64,000 bases of DNA from Thinopyrum elongatum (taxonomy: Eukaryota; Streptophyta; Magnoliopsida; Poales; Poaceae): positions 98,039,494 to 98,103,493 of the forward strand of contig CM022302.1 in NCBI GenBank assembly GCA_011799875.1, read 5' to 3'. Both the position numbers and the translations under genes were made by a program. This document shows positions 23,290 through 35,878 of the stretch, in pieces (the stretch's first letter is position 1; each line of letters begins with the position of its first letter). A model generated the notes under the pieces. It did no database searches, was not told the origin of the DNA, and worked only from the letters and a program-made list of their open reading frames with translations.

Positions 23290-24220
23290 TCCCCCAGTGG
23301 GTGGCTTAGCCACGAATCCGATTCGCCTAAGTTTGTAAAATCCTACCGAGTGATGAGCAACCCTCTCACTCGGGGCTTAGCTGCAGTCCTGTACTCGCCT
23401 AAGTTTGTAAAATCCTACCGAGTGATGAGCAACCCTCTCACTCGGGGGCTTAGCTGCAGTCATGTACTCGCCTAAGTTTGTAAAATCCTACCGAGTGATG
23501 AGCAACCCTCTCACTCGGAGGCTTAGCTGTAGTCCTGTACTCGCCTAAGTTTAAAAAATCCTACTGAGTGATGAGCAATCCTCTCACTCGGAGGCTTAGC
23601 TGCAGTCCTGTACTCGCCTAAGTTAAAAATCCTACCGAGTGATGAGCAACCCTCTCACTCGGAGGCTTAGCTGCAGTCCTGTACTCGCCTAAGTTTTAAA
23701 TCCTACCGAGTGATAGCAAACCCTCTCACTCGGAGGCTTAGCTGCAGTCCTGTACTCGCCTAAGTTTAAAAATCCTAACCGAGTTGATGAGCAACCCTCT
23801 CACTCGGGGGCTTAGCTGCAGTCCTGTACTCGCCTAAGTTTAAAAAAAATCCTACCGAGTGATGAGCAACCCTCTCACTCGGGGCTTAGCTCAGTCCTGT
23901 ACTCGCCTAAGTTTAAAAAATCCTACCGAGTGATGGGCAACCCTCTCACTCGGGGGTTAGCTGCAGTCCTGTACTCGGCCTAAGTTTAAAAAAAATCCTA
24001 CCGAGTGATGAGCAACCCTCTCACTCGGGGGCTTAGCTGCAGTCCTGTACTCGCCTAAGTTTAAAAAAAATCCTACCGAGTGATGAGCAACCCTCTCACT
24101 CGGGGGGCTTAGCTGCAGTCATGTACTCGCCTAAGTTTAAAAAAATCCTACCGAGTGATGAGCAACCCTCTCACTCAGAGGCTTAGCTGCAGTCCTGTAC
24201 TCGCCTAAGTGTAAAACATG
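23290..24220. repeat. 72-bp tandem array of Y (about 12-13 units)
   Basis: The landmark GCCTAAGT recurs at about 23325, 23397, 23470 and onwards to 24203, with a 71-79 bp period from variation in A-runs. Every unit holds CCGAGTGA, a 12-nt loop and TCACTCGG, a hairpin with 8-bp arms. It begins about 110 bp after the integrase stop and ends before the 3' end of the antisense gene, the same position as the 75-bp array in E. Confidence 0.95.
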
Positions 24221-24565
24221 CTCCATCCTGATCTGCAAGGACGACGAGGTGCAGGTCGTCCGCGACCCTCTCCTCAGAACTGCGTCTGTTCCGAGTGAAG
24301 ATACAAGTTCCACTCGGAAATAAAAACAAGCATATTTAAAGGGCAAACTAAGTTCGGACGAAGGAGCTTAAAAGTACTCGGGCATCAGGCCCGAAGGAGT
24401 TTTACGGTTACACAATCACTCGACATACCGAGGCAAATTGAACCGGATCATAAAAGTTCGGACGAAGGAACTCAAAGTACTCGGGCATCAGGCCCGAGGG
24501 AGTTTTACGATTACAGAATCACTCGGCATACCGAGGCAAATTGAATCAGATCATAAAAGTTTCAT
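24221..24565. other. Y spacer between array and antisense gene 3' end
   Basis: It holds two copies of an ~80-bp sequence with TTCGGACGAAGGA and CGGGCATCAGGCCCGA (near 24353-24431 and 24467-24545). The latter includes the palindromic CGGGCATCAGGCCCG. I see no ORF. It is probably the 3' untranslated end of the antisense transcript. Confidence 0.5.
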
Positions 24566-27500
24566 TCACTCCGCAGAGGGGCTGGCAGTAATGAAGGTTT
24601 CCATGAAAGACTGGAAGTCGAGCTTCTTGGTGTTGGCGACCTTGATTGCCGCTAGCTTCTCTTCTCTGGCTTCCTTGCAGTGGACGCGAACCAGAGACAA
24701 AGCTACATCAGCACCGCATCGAGCAGCGGACTTCTTCCACTCCTGCACTCGACCAGGAATCTCGTTAAGTCGAGTCATCAGAGACTCGAGATCGTTTCGG
24801 AGCGTGTCCCCTGGCCAGAGCGCTGTGTCGATCCGCGAAACTGCAACCTTGAGTCGAGCAAGATATTCCAAGGCACTGGCAAGGCGAGACTACAGTCGGA
24901 GCACATTCATGGCTGCTTCATCTTTGACAGGGGAGTTGATGGGGTCCAAGTTCGTCTCGACTCGCCCAGTTTCTTCCTTGAAGTCTTGACAGAATTCTGC
25001 ACTCGCAGAGAAATAATGAGTCGACAGCGGTATGATGAGTCAACGAAAGCAAACCAATCGCACAGAGAAAAGTACCTTCAAGCATGAGGAACAATTTTTT
25101 GGTGAGTCCTCCCAGATAGTTCTCCAGCTCGTCCCTCCTGCGGGTGATGTCTTCTACTTTGTCGGTCAGGGTTCGCTTGTCCTTCTTCAGACGAGTCACT
25201 TCTTTGTTGGCTTCGTCAAGAGCAGCCTTCAGCTTGGCATTCTCTCCCTCCAGCTGTCCGACTGAGGCCATCTTTTGGTCGGCAAGCGCCGCTTTGTCTT
25301 CGGCGGTTTTCTTCGCAACCGCAAGGTCAAGGTCCTTCTTCTCCAAAGCTTGTCTCATTGTTTCTAGAAACAATAACATTCGAATTAGAAAAAGGAGGAG
25401 AAAAGGTGGCAAGAGAACCGGTCGACAAGCTTTCCTTACCAGCAGCGTCATCCTTAGCCTTATGCAAGTTGTTTCGAGCCAACTCCAGGGTCAAGATTGA
25501 GCTGGGTTTGCTTCTTCTCCAAGTCGGCAAACCGGGCTCCAAGATCACAAGATTTCTGTGTTCAGAAGATAGTCAGTCGGCAGACACAAAGACTACTACC
25601 GAATCAAACATTCGCCAATAGTCTCGGGGACTACACCCAGTGGGTGCACTCAGCGTGCCCCCACTGGTCCGACTCTTTCAATCGACTTGGTCCGTCCAGT
25701 AAAAAAAACTCAGACCATAGCCGACTGCCCGCAGTCGACTACGGTCTCGAGGACTACACCTAGTGGGTGCACTCAGCGTGCCCCCACTGGTAAAGGTTCC
25801 ACTCGGCATGATCTGCCCAGCCCGAGTGGAAAAGATCTGTTAAAAGACCCCCGCCGAATCAAACATTCGACGGCGGTCTCGGGGACTACACCCAGTGGGT
25901 GCACTTAGCGTGCCCCCACTGGTTCAGAGATTCGATCAGCACAACCTAGTCGACTCAAGTGGAAAAACTACTCAACAGAAATTAAAACACCCACTGGGTG
26001 TGCAAACTGACAATGGGTGTGCAATTAAGGTTCCAAAACGCTCATCCACGGACGTCTTGCGGATAAAGCAGCAGTTTCTAAATATCATATCCCAACAGAA
26101 CAAGCGTCAAGATGGAGTTCAGTCGGAAGTAAGCTAACCTGGACATTGGCCTGAAGTGCTGAGCTGGCATCATAGGCAGCTTGACTGGCCTCGCGCACCA
26201 CCTTCATCTGCTCCATCAAAACGCCAGCCTGGCATATAGCCTCCTTGGCAGCACTCACTTGGTCTTCTGGGACTTGATGGGCGATGGGAGGTGCAGTCGG
26301 TGTATCAGTTGCAGTAGCTTGAGAGCTTGAGGCATGAAGTTGGACAGACAGAGGAAGGGCCCGCACAGTCGACGACGAAGGACGAACACTCGACAAGGGA
26401 TTCGCAAAAGTAACGGAGGCACGGTTGAAGTCCCCGGATTGCTGGATAGCTGGTTTCATCGCCGGCGTCGACTGGGGCGTCTTGCTAGCTAGTACCTTCT
26501 TGACTGAGGCCCTGCTCCTCCTACCCACGAGTTCCTGTGGCTCATTTTCATCATCGTCTTGAAGTTTAATAACATCTCGCAGAGCTGCAAAAGAATCGAC
26601 CACAAGAGTTTAGTCGACTATAGAATTGGCTAGCAAAGAAAAGATGAGATAACAGGGGTCATACCCGCTTTGGAGGTGACCGCGTCCTCCATCTCCTCGT
26701 CACCATCATCTTGGTAAGCAGAAGTCCCGGAGGTAGCAGCACTGCAAATCTCAAGGTTCACTCGGTCAAGCAAGTGGATGGGTCGGCAACTGATATAAGA
26801 TTCTTCAAACAAAGGGTGAAAACGAAACGCTTACGCAGAGGCGACGGGAACGTCAACCTTGATCTTGGGCAAAGCCTTCCGTGGCTTGGACGGCGCGGTC
26901 TTGAGCTGCTTCGGAGCCTTCTCAGTCGGCACCGGAGAAGATGTCCGAGTGCGCTTCGAAGTCTGTCCAGTCGGTGCTGCCACCTTGCCCCGGATACTTG
27001 CTGGGTCGTGCTTGTGCTTGGAACGCTTTTCCGTGCGAGGTGGAGAATCGACCTCCTCCTCACTGCTCGAGTTTTCCTGCTCTTCATCACTCTCCCCATC
27101 GGAGTTCCAGTCACCACTGTCGCCTCCGCTCTCTTCTCCTTCCTGGATCTGCTCCCCGTTGGGCATCGAGTACATCTCAGTATATATCTGCGAAGCAAAG
27201 AATCGAACAAGCATCAGTCGGTTCCAAAGACAGTTTACAAATTAGAGTAAAAGTCACTCGACATCGAAGGTCTGACCTTGTCTGGTTCGTTATCAGCGTC
27301 GAGTGGCAGAATTCTCCTAGACCCCCTGGGGTTGTCTTTGTTGCCGGTAATGCTCTGCAGCATTGTTGCCGGTAATGCTCTGCAGCCACCGCGCCACCGT
27401 CTCCTCGGCAACTTCTTCTGGCTGGATCCGAGCAGAATCATCGGCGCCCGAATACATCCACATAGGATGATCGCGGGCCTGGAGCGGCTAGATGCGGCGA

Positions 27501-28277
27501 GTGAGAAACACCTCTAGCAAATCCATGCCAGTCACGCCATCGCGGACAAGTTGGATTACGCGGTCAACCAACATGTTCACCTCCGCCTTTTCTTCTGGAG
27601 TCACTTTCAAGGAAGAGGGCTTTTCAATTCACCCCATGGTAAAGGGAGGAAGGCCAGTCGACTGACCAGGAGTTGGCTTGTCCTTACAATAAAACCAGGT
27701 CGACTACCACCCTCTGACCGAATCGGGAAGAGTCATAGGTGGAAATGTGCTTTTTCCTCTCATCTAGATCCCTAGACCCCTGCACATCTTAATCACGTGC
27801 GTCCTCTCATCACTCGGATTGGCCTTTTTCACAGACTGTGAGCGGCAGGTGAAGATGTGTTTGAAGAGACCCCAATGCGGTTGACAACCCAGGAAATTCT
27901 CACAAATGGAGACAAATGCAGCAAGGTATGTGATGGTGTTCAGAGAAAAGTGATGAAGTTGGGCCCCGAAAAAGTTCAGAAAACCTCGAAAAAAAGGATG
28001 AGGGGGCAGAGAAAAACCACGGTCGACGTGGGTCGCGAGGAGGACGCACTCACCCTCCTGCGGCTGCGGCTCGGTCTCATCACCTGGCAGCCTCCAGGAC
28101 CCATGGTCGATCAAGCCCCCCTCGACCAGATCCTCCATATCTTCTTGCTGAATCGTGGATCCAGTCGGGCGGCAGGCCAGATCTCAACGACGAGCCACCC
28201 CGACTTGTCTTCTTGCCCTTTGCTGCCGCCGTCGCTTTCTTCGCACGCTCCAAGGCCGCCGTCTTCTCCTTCCCCAT
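24566..28277 (-). pseudogene. Y antisense gene: gypsy-type-transposase-like plus coiled coil, spliced
   Basis: The ATG at 28277 (MGKEKTAAL, Lys/Ala-rich) is followed, after a frameshift, by a region (28138-27300) resembling the plant 'putative gypsy type transposon' family (Pfam Transposase_28): HVDRGFSLPPHPFFRGFL, then a CENFLG segment. Later exons with GT/AG borders are an acidic SDEEQENSSSEEE segment (ends 26831), a short exon (~26745-26670), a Ser/Ala-rich exon (26585-26140), a coiled-coil exon (25361-25080, AKLKAALDEANKEV) and a terminal exon ending SPSAE at 24566. Several stops make it non-coding today. The domain order matches the E2 antisense gene. Function unknown; the family assignment is from memory. 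Confidence 0.72.
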
Positions 28278-28396
28278 TGCGGCAGGCTGTGCTCGGGCGG
28301 GGCAGCGGCGTCGAAGGTGGCGGCGAATGTGGTGGTGAAACAGGAGAGGAGGAAGGAGATGGGGAGCACAGTACCGGGCTCATCGACCCCGACGCC

Positions 28397-28402
28397 TTAT
28401 AT
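28397..28402 (-). promoter_or_regulatory. TATA box of the Y antisense gene
   Basis: The minus strand reads CATATAAGGC about 120 bp before the antisense ATG (28277) and about 415 bp inside the 3' LTR. It is GC-rich upstream. E2, X and Z have TATA boxes in the equivalent place. Confidence 0.5.
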
Positions 28403-28818
28403 GGGCCCGCTCCCGAGTGGCTGACTAGTGGGCCCAGGCAATCCAGTCAAATCCCGCAACAGTCACGCGCTGGATACGTGGCGAAAAAGGTGGCGCAAGA
28501 ATCGAGGCATCCCTGCCTAACCCGCTCCGTCTACAGCGGTCCTCTCCGTCCCGCGCGCTTCTCCAAATTTCGAATCCCGTGAGATCCGGAAAACGGCAGC
28601 GTGACCAATCGCGCCAAGGATCTTATACCTTATCAACACTCGGAGCTTATCAGCAAAAATCACTCAACGACCTCTGAATGGACCCAGGCGACTGAAAATG
28701 AAGTTGAAATTTTTACAAAGATCACCGGCCCGGTTAGGATGCCTCTGGAGCGTATAAATCGGGTCGGAACCATCTTCAACCCCTTCTCCACTCGGACCCA
28801 GATCCATTCGGGGGCTAA

Positions 28819-29414
28819 TGACGAAGACATGTACCTAGGGTAGGGTAATAGGCCTGACCTAGACACCCTTACCCGAGGTCACTGCCCTAAGGCCAAGGAC
28901 ATTCAAAGGATAGCACCATCTACCGACTGAAATCGCCACAGGGTGCAACCCACTCGACCAACAGTTCACTCGGATAACCCAATTCCATTCGACCGGGGTG
29001 TACTCACTCGACCACATCAGAAATCACTCGGAAGATAGAAGATCCAAAGTCACTCAGAATGGCAACAGTCAGGCGTTCACTCTGTAGTCTTAATGATCAT
29101 TTATTTGCCTTTATTGCTGGCGTTATCAGAAACGTCCTGTCTTTATAGACATTGAAACCCTTGTAACATGGGACGGTTGGGGTCCTGGCGCACTCTATAT
29201 AAGCCACCCCCCTCCTCAGGCACAAGGGTTCGCACCCCCTGTAACTTCACGCATAAGTCAATCGACCGAGCCTCCGGGCACCGAGACGTAGGGCTGTTAC
29301 TTCCTCCGAGAAGGGCCTGAACTCGTAAATCTTGCGTGCACAACCTCACCGTAGCTAGGATCTTGCCTCCTCATACCTACCCCCCATTCTACTGTCAGAC
29401 TTAGAACCACGACA
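28819..29414 (+). repeat. Y 3' LTR
   Basis: 596 bp, five transitions from the 5' LTR. TATATAAG is repeated at the equivalent position. It is followed by the second GCCGC target copy. Confidence 0.97.
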
Positions 29415-29419
29415 GCCGC

Positions 29420-29455
29420 GGTTTCCCGTGACATCTTTGGCACGCCAGGTAGGGG
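29420..29455 (+). other. End of X 5' LTR and X primer-binding site
   Basis: The displaced last 14 bp of the X 5' LTR end in GTGACA at 29433. After two bases, TTTGGCACGCCAGGTAGGGG (29436-29455) is the primer-binding region. Z has nearly the same site (TTTGGCGCGCCAGG), unlike E and Y, which have GTTGGCGCCCACC. Confidence 0.85.
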
Positions 29456-29533
29456 GACCGCTTGCACGAACCTGAAGGCGTGTGTAGCGCGTCACCTTCA
29501 TCACCATCAGCATCCTCGACGACGCCATCGACT

Positions 29534-31414
29534 ATGGCGCCCAAGAAGAAACCCGGTTCTTCGGCCTGTCCTTCCACCTCGAAGGCTCCGCCGCCCGCGG
29601 CCTCTAACGTTGCGGGGGGTGCGGAGACACGCGAGGATGCGGACGCTGCTGGGGATGTGGTCGGAGCAGGCGGCGCCATCACCACTTCCCCCGCGGCCGA
29701 CGCAGGAGCAGGAGACATCGAAGGAGAGCAGCATCAGCAACATCCCGACGGCCACGCTCCACAAGGTCCGAGTGAGGGGGTTACTCCATCTGTGCCCCTT
29801 CTGCCCGCCGATGGGTACAGCCGCAGCAACGGCGCTCGGGCCGGGGCGAATCGCCGCCCTCCGACCACTCCCACCACGGGTGCGGTCGCAGCGCGTGCAC
29901 CTCCCCCGGGACGGGTCGACCAAGCCGCTGCGCCCGACGGTGCCACTAGCCCTTGAGCGCCTTTGCCGCACCACCCTGCCATCCAGGTGGTCGCCCCGCA
30001 GCAGCGGGGGCGCAGTGCTGCCGCCACTGGCACCGTCAGGAGCCGAGCGATGGTGCGGTCGACTTCATGATCACCCATGCCAAGTACAGCCTCGGAGGCC
30101 ATGGCGTGGGCTCAGCTGCTGCTGAGGTTTCCACCAGCGGCCGAGCAAATGGACGAATGGCGTGCCACCATCCAAAGTCTGCTCGGTTTCGCCGAAGCTG
30201 GGGGCTCACGGCGAGCTGGCCCGCCACGGCCGCCCCAAGCGACAGCAACGGCTCATGCTACTGACCGTACAGAAGGGGCCGTCCCCATGGTGCAGTCCCC
30301 GCCATGGCAGCCAGCGCGAGCGCAACAGAATCAAGACCCCGACGATGTCTCGATGGCCTCTTCTGACCCTCGAGCGCGTCCAGGCCAACGACGAGCCCCG
30401 GAGGATAGGCGGAGAGGAGACACGTGCGCCGTTGTCGAGCAACACCGTGACGACCTCCGCCGAACCGATGGGTGTGACGGCCTCGGCGTCGACGAGCCCG
30501 CGCTCGGTATTGGCGGGTGCCTACCTTTTGAGGTTGGCTGCCCTGCCTTTACCCGTGAGCTGCGGCAAGTCCGTTGGCCGTCCATTCGCACGTTCAAGCC
30601 ATAGATACCTGAGAAGTACGACGGGAGGCTGAACCCGACAGAGTTCCTGAGCATCTACACCATCGCTGTTCAGGCTGCTAGGGGAAGAGATGAGAAGGTG
30701 TTCACCAACTACTTTCCTTTGGCCCTCAAGTCCAATGTGAGGTCTTGGCTGATGCACCTGCCGGAGAACTCCATTTCGTCATGGGTAGACCTGTGCCATG
30801 AGTTCATCGGTGCCTTCACCGGTAGCCACCAAGAGCCGGGCCGACCCAGCGACTTGCAGCTTCTCCAACAAAAGGAAGGAGAGACCCTCCATAAGTATTT
30901 ACAGAGATTCAGCAAAGTTCATAGAAATATCCCAAATATCCATCCGGCAGCCGTGATAGCCGCCTTCTAGTCCAATGTGCGCAACCGCCGGATTCGTTCC
31001 AAGATGAACGTACGGTTGCCCAAGACTGTGAAGGAGCTCTACACGTTGGTGGATAAGTGTGCTCGGATGGAGGAGGGAAGAAAGTTGCCCGAAGAGGAAG
31101 ATTGCACCAATATTGATTCAGAGGATGAGGATGAATCAACCAGTCAGAAGAAGAGCAAGAAGCATAGTAAGAAGCGAAGGGATAAGGAAGTAACGACTGT
31201 TGAAGGATCGGGTACACCTAGTACCGGCAAGAAGGCCAAAGCTGAGGCCCCCGGCAAGGAAGCTGTTGTGTGCGCTGACTGCCGGGAAGCCGCTGCTACC
31301 GAGAAAGCCGGGAAAGGTGATGGGCCGTATTGCAAGATTCATCAGACCAAGGGCCACGACCTTCAAGAATGTTATCAGGTTGAGCAGCTTGTCAAAAGAC
31401 AGAAAGCAGAGTAG
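29534..31414 (+). pseudogene. X gag
   Basis: The ATG at 29534 (MAPKKKPGSS) begins a proline/alanine-rich N-terminus. The capsid-like region (SNVRSWLMHLPENSISSW) resembles Z gag. A lysine-rich linker and a CX2HX4HX4C knuckle (CKIHQTKGHDLQEC) follow. The frame is continuous with protease and pol. Stops are at 29954 (TGA), 30602, 30968 and 31412 (all TAG). Each can be explained by one C-to-T change in CGA or CAG. Confidence 0.88.
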
Positions 31415-32464
31415 GAGAAGTGTGACAAGGAAAAGGGTCAGAATGTTGCTGGCGGCAAGGGCCGAGGTGGTGAAATAAATTGCCCCGGCAAACCCTTTCG
31501 GAACCAAGGAAAACCCGCTAGAGGTCGAGAGAAGGAAGCCTGTGGTGATGAGAGTGCTAGAGGGGATGAAGAGGAAACTAGTGAGCAAGAGTTTCAGAAG
31601 GCCACTGACGCCCTGTGCATTGACGGGGGTGCATCTCTGCACACCTCTCACTGCCAACTCAAGCGGTGGGTGCGAGAAGTCAATGCCGTGGAGCCAGCGC
31701 CCGAGGCCCGAAAGCCGTTCAAGTGGTCCCGTATGCCCATCATCTTTGACGAGGAGGATCATCCTAGCCGTACCACTGCGGTAGGGTGTTTGCCATTGTT
31801 GGTCTCCCCAACAATCCGCAACCTCAAGGTCACGAAGATGTTGGTGGACGGCGGGGCCGGGTTGAATCTGATTTCCCCAGCAGTTATTAGCAAGCTTCAG
31901 ATAGCAAAGGAAGAGTTGGAGGTTACCGGCATGTTTCAAGGAGTTAATCCCGGCAGGAGCCATCCTAAGGGAAAGATCACGTTGCCGGTAACATTTGGGG
32001 GAGAACTGAACTACCGGACTGAGAGGATTGTGTTTGATGTGGTTGATCTCCCCCTGCCATACAATGGGATTCTTGGACGCCCGGCCCTGGCTAAGTTCAT
32101 GGCAGCATCTCACTATGCCTACAACACCTTAAAGATGCCTGGGCCGCTGGGAGTGATCACCATCCCATCAGATGAGAAGGATGCAATCATTTGTGTGGAC
32201 AAGATGTACCAGGATGCGGTCGCAGCAGAGGCAGCGGCAGCTCTCGCTAAGGAAGGCAAAGGAAAGAAGAGGGACTGCAGGGACTCTGGCAAAGAGTCCG
32301 GGAAGCGTGCCCCCACCGAGTGCACGGCACCCGTTGATGACGTGCCGGAGTGTTCCAATGGCAAGAGATCCAAGGTCACTGCACCCCAAGTGAAGAAGGT
32401 CCCGGCAGGGCTGGCTGGCGTTGATGGTACTTTCACTATCAGCGCCACCCTCGATGACAAATAG
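31415..32464 (+). pseudogene. X aspartic protease
   Basis: The active site is MLVDGGAGLN, with Gly after the catalytic Asp as in E and Y. Downstream ILGRPALAKFM is the conserved second loop. It ends at TAG 32462-32464 in the context AAA TAG GAA. The next codons continue into RT without a frame change. Confidence 0.9.
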
Positions 32465-35065
32465 GAAAGCGCACTCGTTGCCTTCCTGCGGGCGAATATT
32501 GATGTGTTTGCCTGGCAACCATCTGATATCCCCGGTGTTCCCATGGAGGTAATCGAGCACCACCTTGCTATCTGCCCACATGCCCGACCTGTCAAGCAGA
32601 AAGTCCGGAAGCAGGCCTTGGAGAGGCAGCAGTTCATTGCAGAAGAGATCAAGAGACTAGAGGCAGCTGGATTGGTCAGAGGAGTACTGCATCCCACGTG
32701 GTTGGCAAACCCAGTGGTAGTCCGGAAGGCTAACGGGAAGTGGAGGCTTTGCATAGAGTTCACAGATCTCAACAAGGCTTGCTCGAAGGACCCGTTTCCC
32801 TTGCCGTGTATCGATCAGATTGTGGATTCCACTTCAGGTTGTGATTTGCTCTCCTTTCTGGATGCGTATTCTGGGTATCACCAGATCTACATGTCCAAGG
32901 AAGATGAAGAGAAGACGTCGTTCATCACTCCATGTGGTACGTACTGTTTTGTCCGCATGCCATTCGGATTAAAGAGTGTCGGGTCCACTTTTGCAAGGGC
33001 AGTCCAGATTGGTTTTGAGCCACAGTTGCACAGAAACATAGAAGCCTATATGGATGATATTGTGGTCAAGACCAAGGATAGGGCCACCCTTATTCAAGAT
33101 TTGGAGGAGACGTTTGCTAATCTGCGCAAAATCAATTTGAAGCTCAACCCGAAGAAGTGTGTATTTGGTGTTCCCTCCGGCAAGTTGCTTGGGTTCTTTG
33201 TATCCCATCGCGGGATCGAAGCCAATCCCGACAAGATCAAGGCTATCGAGCAGATCCAAGCACCAAGGATAGTTAGGGATGTGAGGTGTCTGACAGGATG
33301 CGTTGCCGCGCTAAGCAGATTCATCTCCAAGTCTGCCGAGCACGCCCTGCTGTTCTTCAAAATTTTGAAGAAGGCAGGACCCATGAAGTGGACCCCGAAA
33401 GCAGATGCAGCTTTGCAAGAGTTGAAGGCCTACTTGTCCTCCATGCCTACCTTGGTCGCTCCCAAACCCCAGGAGCCGTTGCTGTTGTACCTAGCGGCAA
33501 CCAACCAGGTAGTCAGTGCAGCTTTGGTAGCGCAGCGAGAAGTTGATGAGGCAGAGAGTGAGCAGAGACCGACAGAGTCAGAGAAGGATGAGGACAGCCA
33601 TGAGCATGGCAACGAGAGCAACCCCAAGGACGCAGCAAGGAAGAAAGTGGTGCAGCGCCCAGTGTACTTCGTCAGCTCCTTATTACAGGGGGCTAGATCG
33701 AGGTACTCTAGTGTGCAAAAGTTGATTTTTGGTCTCATCATGGCCTCAAGGAAGCTGCGCCACTACTTCCAAGCCCATGAGATCACGGTTGTCACTCATT
33801 TACTGTTGCAACGGATACTCCGAAACCCTGAGGCTACCGGCAGAATAGTGGAGTGGGCTTTGGAGTTATCCAGTTTTGGTTTGAAGTTTGAAAGCACGTC
33901 AACTATTCAGAGCAGGGCATTGGCAGGGTTTATTGCAGAATGGACGCCAACCCCTAATGAGGAAATGACGGAGATAGCTATCCCTGGCAAGGAATCACCC
34001 CAAGAATGGATTATGTATTTTGATGGTGCTTTTTCCCTACAAGGTGCAGGAGCTGGCGTGCTACTTGTTGCCCCCTCCGGGGAGCACTTGAGGTACGTCG
34101 TCCAAATGCATTTTACCCGGGAAGAAGCAACCAACAACACAGCAGAATATGAAGGGCTCCTTGCCAGGCTCAAGATTGCAGCTGAATTGGGAATTAAGAA
34201 GATGATCATTCGAGGAGATTCACAGCTTGTGGTGAGACAAGTTAACAAGGATTACCAAAGTCCATTGATGGAGGCATACGTCGAGGAAGTGAGGAGATTG
34301 GAGGAGCACTTTGACGGATTGCAAACAGAGCACGTACCCCGTGCGGAAAACAGCATAGCTGATCATCTGTCAAAGTGTGCTGCACAGAAGCTCCCTGTGG
34401 AACCAGGGACTTTTGTTCTCCATCTCACTCAGCCCTCCGGATCCCGAGCAACAATGGCCTGGAAAAGGAGAAAGTTGGACTCCGGTAAGCCTCTCCCAGT
34501 AGAGCCGTCCGCTCCTGGCAGAGACCCTGCCGGAAACAACTCCTTGCAGTCTGCTGGGTCCATGGACCCCGCGAACGAGGCATGTGCTCCCACAGCAGAG
34601 GAGGTGCCGCTAGTCCTTGTTGCCGAGCCCCAGGCTCCAACTTGGGCAAGGCACATTGTCCACTTCCTCCAAACCGGAGAGCTTCCCGGCAACCAAGACG
34701 AAGCTGAAAAAGCAGCCCGGAGGGCCAGTATGTATCAGTTTGTCGATGACACTCTGTATAGAAGGGGGCCCAACGGTGTGAAATTAAAGTGTGTCTGCCG
34801 GGAAGAAGGAAAGGAACTGCTGGCTGAGATACACAAAGGCATGTGTGGCTCCCACATTGGATCAAGGGCACTAGTTGGGAAAGCATTCCGGCAAGGATTC
34901 TATTGGCCCACAGCCCTCCAAGATGCGGTCGAGCTAGTCACCAAATGTGAAGCCTGTCAGTTCGATTCCAAGAAAACCCACCTGCCTGCCCAAGCTCTTC
35001 AAACAATCCCTCTATCATGGCCATTTTTGGTCTGGGGGCTCGATATCCTCGGCCCCTTCCCCTGA
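32465..35065 (+). pseudogene. X reverse transcriptase, dual RNase H, integrase zinc domain
   Basis: An 867-codon open stretch. RT has FLDAYSGYHQI, MPFGLKSVG and YMDD (EAYMDDIVVK). The first RNase H (EPLLLYLAATNQ) lacks the leading Asp and carries an acidic insert (EQRPTESEKDEDSHEH). The second has YFDGA, NNTAEYEGL, RGDSQLV and NSIADHLS. The H2C2 zinc domain (HKGMCGSH to CEACQ) follows. It ends at TGA 35063-35065 after GPFP, in the first strand of the integrase core; CGA to TGA is the likely cause. Confidence 0.93.
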
Positions 35066-35878
35066 GCAATCGGGGGCTTTGAATTCTTGCTCGTTGCTAA
35101 TGACAAGTTTACAAAGTGACCGGAAGTGACTGCCGTGAGAAAGGTGACTGCTCAGTCAGCTATCAAGTTCTTGAAAGAATTGGTGTGTCGTTTTGGAGTT
35201 CCGGCAAGGATCATTACCGACAATGGCACCCAGTTCACGAGCCGCGCCTTCATGCAATATGTTCATGCCCTCGGATGCAAGATCTCATTTGCCTCTATGG
35301 CACACCCCCGGAGCAATGGGCAAGCTGAGAGGGCGAACGCTGAAGTGTTGCGTGGACTCAAGACGAGAACCTTTGATACGCTGCAGAAGCACGGCAGGCG
35401 GTGGATCGAGGAGCTGCCGGTAGTTCTCTGGTCCCTCAGAACGACACCAAACCGAGCTACCGGGCAGACTCCCTTCTCCCTGGTCTACGGGGCAGAAGCA
35501 GTTATCCCCACGGAACTCATTTACGGGTCGCCTCGAGTGCTTGCCTACGATGAAGTAGCGCAAGATCAGCACCAGCGTGACGACGCTGTGCTACTCGAGG
35601 AGAACCGTCTCCGGGCTGCTACGCGTGCTGCACGCTATCAGCAAGCCCTGCGTCGCTATCATAGCCGCAGGGTTCACGCCCGGTGTTTTGAGGAAGGTGA
35701 CCTTGTCCTTAGGCGCGTTCAGTCCGCCAAGGGTACAAACAAGTTGTCACCAAAGTGGGAAGGCCCTTACCGGGTAGGACGAGTCACCAGACCTGGCGCA
35801 GTCCGTCTGGAGACCGGAGATGGCATTCAGTTACAAAACTCATGGAATATTGAGCATCTCCGCAAGTTCTACCCATAA
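35066..35878 (+). pseudogene. X integrase core and C-terminus
   Basis: Same frame as the upstream pol. A second stop (TGA, 35117-35119) replaces the conserved Trp after KFTK. Then 250 open codons follow with TDNGTQF (second Asp), HPRSNGQAERAN (catalytic Glu), a basic RRYHSRRVHARC region and a natural stop at 35876. Confidence 0.92.

Larger units (their letters stand above)
16324..29414 (+). mobile_element. Y: full-length young Ty3/gypsy (Tat-type) retrotransposon
   Basis: It is 13,091 bp with 596-bp LTRs differing at only five sites, all transitions (0.84%). It is flanked by a perfect GCCGC duplication (16319-16323 and 29415-29419). The order is LTR, PBS (GTTGGCGCCCACCGTGGGGC, 16920-16939), gag, protease, RT, RNase H, aRNH, integrase, a 72-bp tandem array, a minus-strand spliced gene and LTR. 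It is the youngest layer of the nest. Confidence 0.97.

Noticed and set aside
23290..24220. Regular repeats resembling a CRISPR array
   Set aside because: Plant LTR element context, contiguous repeats with no unique spacers and no cas genes; it is a tandem array.
24438..24989. 183-codon plus-strand ORF in Y
   Set aside because: Antisense shadow of the terminal exon of the minus-strand gene; composition is Ser/Arg-rich and no domain is seen.
28157..28582. Plus-strand ORF of Y continuing towards the 3' LTR (part of 27857-28582)
   Set aside because: It overlaps the antisense transposase-like exon and its promoter, and is Pro/Ser-rich without motifs.
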